From contig CAMLFV010000019.1 in NCBI GenBank assembly GCA_946479395.1, positions 1-19,289 on the forward strand: 19,289 nt of DNA. Reading direction: 5' to 3'. The translations under genes and the position numbers were made by a program. Every line of letters begins with the position of its first letter. Position 1 is the stretch's first letter. Under the pieces are notes generated by a model. The model searched no databases. It was not told the DNA's origin and worked only from the letters and a program-made list of their open reading frames with translations. Shown one piece after another: positions 15,299 to 19,289 of this stretch. Origin of the DNA: an uncultured Flavobacterium sp. (GTDB lineage Bacteria; Bacteroidota; Bacteroidia; Flavobacteriales; Flavobacteriaceae).

Positions 15299-16303
15299 AT
15301 GTCTATTCAAAATGTTCGATTAGAAGTAATGCAGTTCTTGGAAAAGAACATAGATACTTTTGTACAGAATTATTTAATTCCTGTAGAAAAGATCTGGCAG
15401 CCTTCAGATATGTTACCCGATTCACGCAACGAAAATTTTTTAGAAGAAGTTCGTGAACTACAAGCTTATGCCAAAGAATTACCTTATGATTTCTGGGTGG
15501 TTTTAGTAGGCGATACCATTACCGAAGAAGCGTTACCAACGTACGAATCTTGGTTGATGGATGTAGAAGGTGTTGACCAAATGGGAGGCGAAGATGGTAG
15601 TGGAAACGGATGGGCTAAATGGATTCGTCACTGGACGGGCGAAGAAAACCGACATGGCGATTTATTAAACAAATATCTGTATTTATCTGGTCGTGTAAAT
15701 ATGCGCGAGGTTGAAGTTACCACACAATATTTAATTAACGATGGTTTTGATCCGGGAACAGACCGCGATCCGTACAAAAACTTTGTATTTACAAGTTTCC
15801 AGGAATTGGCAACGTATGTATCTCACAACCGTGTGGCACAATTGGCTAAAAAACATGGCGATCATAAATTATCAAAAATATGTAAGTTGATTGCGGGCGA
15901 TGAAATGCGTCACCACCATGCGTATTCAGAGTTTGTTGAACGTATTTTTCAGGTAGATCCTTCGGAAATGATGAAAGCTTTTCATTACATGATGAAGAAG
16001 AAGATTACTATGCCGGCAAATTTAATTCGTGAATCGGGCGGAGCGATTGGCGATGCATTCCATAATTTCTCAGAATCGGCACAACGTATCGGTGTTTATA
16101 CCTCTATGGATTACGTTGATATTTTAAACAAGCTGATTAAACGTTGGGAAATTGATAAAATTACTAACCTGACAGACGAAGCCGAAAAAGCGAGAGATTA
16201 CTTGATGAAATTACCAGACCGTATGGCGAAATTAGCTGAGCGCATGAAGATTTCAGACGAATCGCACGTTTTTAAATGGGTAACACCAGCAATTGTAAAA
16301 TAA
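15299..16303 (+). CDS. Soluble acyl-ACP desaturase (plant stearoyl-ACP desaturase family)
   Basis: Introduces a cis double bond into an acyl chain on acyl carrier protein, using O2 and a ferritin-like di-iron centre in the cytoplasm. All iron ligands of the family are visible: the ITEEALPTY glutamate (about 76-77), Glu116 and His119 in EENRHG, Glu169 in TSFQEL, and Glu202 and His205 in DEMRHH. Length, 334 residues, is a little shorter than plant precursors, which carry a plastid transit peptide. The segments around 69-82 and 115-133 are strikingly close to plant stearoyl-ACP desaturases as remembered. The double-bond position (delta-9 or other) cannot be read from the sequence. It forms an operon with plsC and ends at a terminator. 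Confidence 0.94.
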   Translation: MSIQNVRLEVMQFLEKNIDTFVQNYLIPVEKIWQPSDMLPDSRNENFLEEVRELQAYAKELPYDFWVVLVGDTITEEALPTYESWLMDVEGVDQMGGEDGSGNGWAKWIRHWTGEENRHGDLLNKYLYLSGRVNMREVEVTTQYLINDGFDPGTDRDPYKNFVFTSFQELATYVSHNRVAQLAKKHGDHKLSKICKLIAGDEMRHHHAYSEFVERIFQVDPSEMMKAFHYMMKKKITMPANLIRESGGAIGDAFHNFSESAQRIGVYTSMDYVDILNKLIKRWEIDKITNLTDEAEKARDYLMKLPDRMAKLAERMKISDESHVFKWVTPAIVK

Positions 16304-16308
16304 TTTAG

Positions 16309-16333
16309 AGCCGATAGAAATATCGGCTTTTTT
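16309..16333 (+). terminator. Terminator of the plsC-desaturase operon
   Basis: An 8-bp stem (AGCCGATA/TATCGGCT) with a GAAA tetraloop followed by six T residues, five bases after the desaturase stop codon. Confidence 0.93.
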
Positions 16334-16372
16334 AATCTTTGGTAAATCTTGTGTCACGTGTTAACCACAATT

Positions 16373-16397
16373 CGTCAGTTCGAGCGAAGTCGAGAAC
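16373..16397. repeat. Dispersed palindromic repeat, copy 3 (single arm)
   Basis: One arm only, CGTCAGTTCGAGCGAAGTCG followed by AGAAC; the core equals the arms of copies 1 and 2. No inverted partner lies within the intergenic gap, so this is a solo or decayed unit, between the desaturase terminator and the HD gene. Confidence 0.85.
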
Positions 16398-16433
16398 TTT
16401 TCAATGAAAATATAGTCTAATTAAAATACTCAA

Positions 16434-17078
16434 ATGAACTACATAGATCAAACCATAGCCTTTGTTAAAAAAGAATTAGAAGGAGCTGAAGCCGGTCACG
16501 ACTGGTTTCATATTCAACGTGTGTACAACAATGCGTTGAATCTTTTAAAAACCGAACAAGCAAATGAACAAGTTGTTGTTTTAGGTGCTTTGTTGCACGA
16601 TATTGCCGACAGTAAATTCCATAACGGAGATGAAACAATCGGACCTAAAAAAGCAATGGAATTTATGACATCGATTGATATTAGCGATGAGGTTAAAGAG
16701 CACGTTGTAAAAATCATTGAAAACATTTCGTTTAAAGGTGGAAATTTCAACAGAACGTTTCAGTCAAAAGAATTAGAAATTGTTCAAGATGCCGACCGTT
16801 TAGATGCTATCGGAGCCATTGGTATTGCGCGGACTTTTAATTACGGTGGGTATAAAAACAACGGGCTGTATGATCCGGAAATTCAGCCAAAATTAAAAAT
16901 GACCAAAGAAGAATACAAGAATCATAAAGGCACAACCATTAATCATTTTTATGAAAAATTATTGTTGCTTAAAGATTTAATGAATACCGAAACGGGAAAA
17001 AAACTGGCAGAAAACCGCCACAAATATATGGAAGGTTTTTTAGAACAATTTTATAAAGAATGGAATGGAAAAGCGTAA
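16434..17078 (+). CDS. HD-domain metal-dependent phosphohydrolase
   Basis: A 214-residue cytoplasmic HD-superfamily hydrolase of the YpgQ/YedJ type, members of which hydrolyse nucleotides or similar phosphates. Metal ligands are visible in the expected order: His26 (GHDWFHIQRV), the His55-Asp56 pair (LLHDIADSK) and Asp121 in QDADRLDAIGAIGIAR. The last motif and the later Tyr/Gly-rich stretch (FNYGGYKNNG) are characteristic of this subgroup. The natural substrate is unknown. No partner gene is obvious; the solo palindromic repeat lies upstream and its stop codon is inside its own terminator stem. Confidence 0.9.
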   Translation: MNYIDQTIAFVKKELEGAEAGHDWFHIQRVYNNALNLLKTEQANEQVVVLGALLHDIADSKFHNGDETIGPKKAMEFMTSIDISDEVKEHVVKIIENISFKGGNFNRTFQSKELEIVQDADRLDAIGAIGIARTFNYGGYKNNGLYDPEIQPKLKMTKEEYKNHKGTTINHFYEKLLLLKDLMNTETGKKLAENRHKYMEGFLEQFYKEWNGKA

Positions 17079-17095
17079 GAAATTACGCTTTTTTT
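17069..17095 (+). terminator. Terminator overlapping the end of the HD gene
   Basis: A perfect 10-bp stem (AAAAGCGTAA/TTACGCTTTT) with loop GAAA and a T-run. The left arm contains the last codons and the TAA stop of the HD gene, so ribosomes and hairpin share the same bases. Confidence 0.92.
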
Positions 17096-17358
17096 ATTGT
17101 AAACTATGTTCTGTTCATTGGTATGTACTTCGACCGAATTTATGGAAGCCTTTGATACTTTGGCTATATTGCAAAAAGCCAAGAAAAGTCAATTATCTGC
17201 ATCTTGAAAAAGAAAAATCATTAGAAGGCGGAGTTTGTAGCGATAATAATCATGCTACAAAATATCTTTTGATTGTTTTTTAGTTAAGCACTCATTAACA
17301 AGCAGCTCTTAAAATGACGATGATGTGAATTAAGTATGCCTTTATTACTAAGTAAACA

Positions 17359-17402
17359 CGGCACTGAAGCGGCATTGATGCGATATTAAGGCGGTATTGT
17401 AT
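17359..17402 (+). repeat. Four imperfect 11-bp tandem repeats
   Basis: Consecutive units read CGGCACTGAAG, CGGCATTGATG, CGATATTAAGG and CGGTATTGTAT, with consensus close to CGGYATTGANG. The 11-base period is near one DNA helix turn, so equal faces would be presented to a protein. They lie about 110-150 bases upstream of the orphan gene at 17513. Confidence 0.6.
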
Positions 17403-17405
17403 GGT

Positions 17406-17432
17406 GGGGAATGAGGGAAAAGGGAAGTTGGG
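17406..17432 (+). other. Putative G-quadruplex motif
   Basis: Four G-runs (GGGG, GGG, GGG, GGG at 17406, 17415, 17422 and 17430) are separated by loops of 5, 4 and 5 bases. This meets the usual G3+N1-7 rule. It is striking in such AT-rich DNA and lies on the coding strand about 80 bases before the gene at 17513. Confidence 0.6.
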
Positions 17433-17512
17433 AATGGTGGAGAAACTGAAAGGTAGCAATTTTTTTAGTATTTTAGATAAATTCGAAAAAGTATCGTAAA
17501 AAACACGAGATT

Positions 17513-18226
17513 ATGGCTAAGGCAGACAATATTTTTAACATACGTGGACTTTTGGGAGATTTTATCTTTTGCCAGCGTAACGGTAAAACATACGTAAAGC
17601 GTTATTCGGGCGGGTTTACCAATGCGGCCACGCAGAACCACCCCAATATAAAAACAGGCCAGGAACGGTTTGCCCAAGTATCCAAATATGTGAAAATATT
17701 AAAGCAACAATTGCAACCGTATTTGTGGCGGCAGAAAGATGGTACTTTCCATAACCAGCTGATGGCTATTTTTCTGCAACTAGCGAAGAACGAAACGGAA
17801 AAAACTTTCAACGAGCTTGTGAAAGAATTGGACAGCTACAGCACCCTGACCAACAAATCACTCAATAAAAACTCGAAAATAGATCCAAGCTCTTTGGTAT
17901 ACGATGCCACTACCAACAAACTTAATTTAGGCACAATTCCATACGAACTGGCAGCAAAATATAAGGGAATGTATTTAGAGGTAGCAACGGGATGGTATGA
18001 TTTTACTGATGAGATTTCACTAACCGAGCCCAACATACAGTACGTAAAGCTTGATGAGCAAGCTAAAAATGAAGATTTTGTTGTGGATTTTGCCCCTGTG
18101 AACGATAACGATAAACAATTACCTATTGTAGGATTAGCCGTGGTTTATACCGATGATAAAGCGAGTGAATCACCGCACCCTGTGCATGCTCTTATGGCTT
18201 GTTTTGTTAAACTGCAGAATGAATAA
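17513..18226 (+). CDS. Orphan protein of unknown function, accessory
   Basis: A 237-residue protein with no recognised domain. The N-terminal half is basic: a Gly-rich start (NIRGLLGDFIFCQRNGKTYV, residues 9-28), then RYSGGFTNAATQNHPNIKTG and a predicted helical part (about 50-108, FAQVSKYVKILKQQL...). The C-terminal half (about 120-237) is richer in beta-type and acidic residues. There is no signal peptide or membrane segment. The opening (Gly-rich strand, GKTYVKR, then an NxxTGQERF-like helix) resembles, in layout only, the small Bacteroidota DUF6266-type proteins; this is a weak analogy. Base composition is less AT-rich than the neighbours by eye. A broken gene begins inside its stop codon (ATGAATAA), suggesting a former two-gene operon. 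Confidence 0.75.
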   Translation: MAKADNIFNIRGLLGDFIFCQRNGKTYVKRYSGGFTNAATQNHPNIKTGQERFAQVSKYVKILKQQLQPYLWRQKDGTFHNQLMAIFLQLAKNETEKTFNELVKELDSYSTLTNKSLNKNSKIDPSSLVYDATTNKLNLGTIPYELAAKYKGMYLEVATGWYDFTDEISLTEPNIQYVKLDEQAKNEDFVVDFAPVNDNDKQLPIVGLAVVYTDDKASESPHPVHALMACFVKLQNE

Positions 18227-18469
18227 CAGTTGCTCCAAGTTTTGTTTACAGTATATGTACACCGATGAAAATTTGAACGAAGCACAACGGAAAACGCATT
18301 GGCGAAGTGGCGGATAAATTGGACGAAAAGTTCAATTTAGCAGTAACGTAGCCGATGTGTTTCCACAGAAGCTAAATTATTAAAAAAAGCTGATTGTGGA
18401 ACACATTCGGCGGAATAATGTGCAGAAAGTTTCAATTTTCCGTAAACCCCGCCATTTTGCCAATGCGAT
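18219..18469 (+). pseudogene. Frameshifted remnant of a gene coupled to the orphan gene
   Basis: An ATG at 18219 overlaps the stop of the upstream gene and opens a 32-codon frame ending at 18317. Coherent protein-like sequence then continues in other frames. After a probable extra base in the A-run at 18291-18294 it reads RIGEVADKLDEKF; after a second shift near 18335 it reads SSNVADVFPQKLNY, then a TAA (18381-18383), then in the same frame KKLIVEHIRRNNVQKVSIFR. The simplest reading is one small gene of roughly 80 codons with two frameshifts and one nonsense codon. The family is not recognised. The last 30 bases overlap the left repeat of the following cassette, so where the old gene ended is unclear. 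Confidence 0.45.
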
Positions 18470-18484
18470 GTTAGCTGTAGTTAT
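18440..18484. repeat. Left inverted repeat of the cassette
   Basis: Contains GTTAGCTGTAGTTAT (18470-18484), whose inverted partner at 19103-19117 matches at 14 of 15 bases. Further out is CCGTAAACCCCGCC (18440-18453), which matches the inverted GGCGGGTTTCGG of the right side (19138-19149) apart from two extra bases. The inner end contains the stop codon (18481-18483) of the enclosed gene. Confidence 0.75.
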
Positions 18485-19104
18485 TTTTCGTATATAAAAT
18501 CAACAATTGAAGATATTTTTGTGCCACTATGTTCATCATTCAAAGCAGAATATACTTGGTTAAGTAATCTAGAATCTATTGTATGTCCATAATTTTCTAA
18601 ACTTTTGGCTCGTGATTCAATTTTAGCCTTAAACTCCTCTTGTAAAGCATTTCGGTATTCATTTAATTGTAATGTTTTCTTTTTATACAATGAGTAATAA
18701 CGTTTTCTTAAATTTTCATAGTCTCTTTTCCAATCTTCAGCAGATTTTTCAATTGTAAAGAATTTATAATCGTTATATTCTATTTCATCTATGTCATCAA
18801 ATGTTCCCCAATATTCTTCGTAGTCGCTTATTTCCCCTTCCCAAATATTTATCTTGTTTTTGTCTTTCTGTAAAAACATTTCTTCTCCTGAATACCTGTG
18901 TAATTTCCAATAAAAGTCGGTAAGTTCTTGGTCGCAAAAAACCTGAACAACTTCGTAATGATTTTTCGGTTCAGTTACATCTTTTATTACATTTTTATCA
19001 TTCCAATTCGGAGTGTCACCGAAATAGAATAAGATAGAATTATTATCTCCAAGCTTAACTTTTTGAAGTATGTTCAAACTATTGATGATATTTTGGTTTT
19101 TCAT
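18481..19104 (-). CDS. Cassette-borne protein of unknown function with coiled coil
   Basis: From the ATG at 19104 the product has 207 residues (MKNQNIINSLNILQKVKLGD...). The N-terminal half is acidic and aromatic-rich (FYFGDTPNWND, YEEYWGTFDDIDEIEY). Residues about 121-172 form a long charged helix, a likely coiled coil (DWKRDYENLRKRYYSLYKKK...). The C-terminus is a short mixed region. No signal peptide, membrane segment or known domain is seen. The frame stays open to 19191, but those 29 extra residues come from the repeat DNA, so the inner ATG is preferred. Start and stop codons both lie inside inverted repeats, leaving no room for a promoter or terminator of its own. This is the hallmark of a compact gene cassette read from outside. 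Confidence 0.7.
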   Translation of the reverse strand: MKNQNIINSLNILQKVKLGDNNSILFYFGDTPNWNDKNVIKDVTEPKNHYEVVQVFCDQELTDFYWKLHRYSGEEMFLQKDKNKINIWEGEISDYEEYWGTFDDIDEIEYNDYKFFTIEKSAEDWKRDYENLRKRYYSLYKKKTLQLNEYRNALQEEFKAKIESRAKSLENYGHTIDSRLLNQVYSALNDEHSGTKISSIVDFIYEK

Positions 19105-19149
19105 AATTACAGCTAACGTTTTCGGGCTTTGCGTTCGGGCGGGTTTCGG
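19103..19149. repeat. Right inverted repeat of the cassette
   Basis: Contains ATAACTACAGCTAAC-like sequence (ATAATTACAGCTAAC, 19103-19117), the inverted partner of 18470-18484, and GGCGGGTTTCGG (19138-19149), partner of 18440-18453. The first two bases of the repeat's inner end are part of the start codon of the enclosed gene. Confidence 0.75.
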
Positions 19150-19243
19150 AGCACAAAGCTTCAATTTATTACTAAAGTTTATTAGAAGCACAAAGCTTCA
19201 GGTTTGCACTTCAGCCCGCCTGACGCAAAACCCGTGTGCCTGT
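19115..19243. repeat. Large fold-back (attC-like) element
   Basis: CGGGCTTTGCGTTCGGGCGG (19123-19142) pairs imperfectly with 19214-19234 (GCCCGCCTGACGCAAAACCC), nested between AAC (19115-19117) and GTT (19242-19244). The inner part holds two direct copies of AGCACAAAGCTTCA (19150 and 19187), each itself able to fold (GAAGC-ACAAA-GCTTC). A single strand would form a long imperfect hairpin, recalling integron attC sites. The exact attC core (GTTRRRY) is not matched and no integrase is present. A TATTTTTG box (19260-19253, minus strand) beyond it could drive the cassette gene. Confidence 0.6.
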
Positions 19244-19289
19244 TGCACAACTCAAAAATAAATAAAATTTGTATCTTGTTGTATGCAAG

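Larger units (their letters stand above)
17096..17512. other. Long non-coding gap before the accessory region
   Basis: About 415 bases with no supported gene. Two short open frames occur (17106-17207, 33 codons; and one from inside the HD gene to 17283) but neither has a recognisable product. The right half changes composition: four 11-bp tandem repeats (17359-17402), then a purine-rich G-quadruplex motif (17406-17432). No standard Bacteroidota promoter could be assigned to the following gene. The gap marks the border between conserved chromosome and accessory DNA. Confidence 0.6.

Noticed and set aside
1686..16397. CRISPR array
   Set aside because: The three repeat copies are kilobases apart and have no regular spacers; they are dispersed palindromes.
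17065..17283. 72-codon open frame starting inside the HD gene
   Set aside because: It runs through the HD-gene terminator stem and its translation has no recognisable features; treated as chance.
19105..19191. 29-residue upstream extension of the cassette protein
   Set aside because: The extension is translated from repeat and fold-back DNA, and the inner ATG sits exactly at the repeat edge.
19115..19243. Definite integron attC site
   Set aside because: The fold-back structure is suggestive, but the GTTRRRY core is not matched exactly and no integron integrase lies in the window.

Overview
The window comes from an AT-rich Bacteroidota genome, most likely family Flavobacteriaceae (a Flavobacterium/Myroides-like organism). 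Signs of this are a 287-residue primary sigma factor, a type IX secretion (T9SS) cargo protein with a C-terminal sorting domain, an HYC_CC_PP family protein, a carboxypeptidase-regulatory-fused TonB receptor, and promoters of the Bacteroidota form TTG-N19-TAnnTTTG (best examples before the cold-shock gene and rpsO). No rRNA, tRNA, CRISPR array or recognisable transposase/integrase was seen.

Left part, 1-7840, all on the minus strand: a cold-shock protein; an ECF sigma factor overlapping a four-helix membrane protein; the primary sigma factor rpoD; a leucine-rich-repeat T9SS cargo protein beside the remnant of a second cargo gene; pnp; rpsO; a lipoprotein; and a GAF-domain free-methionine-sulfoxide-reductase-like enzyme. 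The cargo gene and the remnant lie between two 62-bp direct copies of the pnp 3' end plus its terminator, a clear rearrangement scar.

Middle, 7890-17078: a plus-strand module of three genes (Cys-rich HYC_CC_PP protein, TonB-dependent receptor, secreted HMA-domain metal binder) that looks like an envelope heavy-metal, probably copper, system. Then come minus-strand aspA, yraN and an LD-carboxypeptidase, and plus-strand bacilliredoxin, plsC, a plant-type soluble acyl-ACP desaturase (the last two an operon for unsaturated phospholipids) and an HD-domain hydrolase. Three intergenic regions hold copies of one short palindromic repeat (core TCGAGCGAAGTCGAGA).

Right end, 17079-19289, is accessory in character: four 11-bp tandem repeats, a four-run G-quadruplex motif, an orphan 237-residue protein, a frameshifted partner gene starting inside its stop codon, and an unknown coiled-coil protein. 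The last gene is tightly bracketed by inverted repeats (GTTAGCTGTA[A/G]TTAT) that share bases with its start and stop codons, next to a large fold-back element. This looks like a mobile single-gene cassette and, with the pnp scar, is the most interesting structure here.
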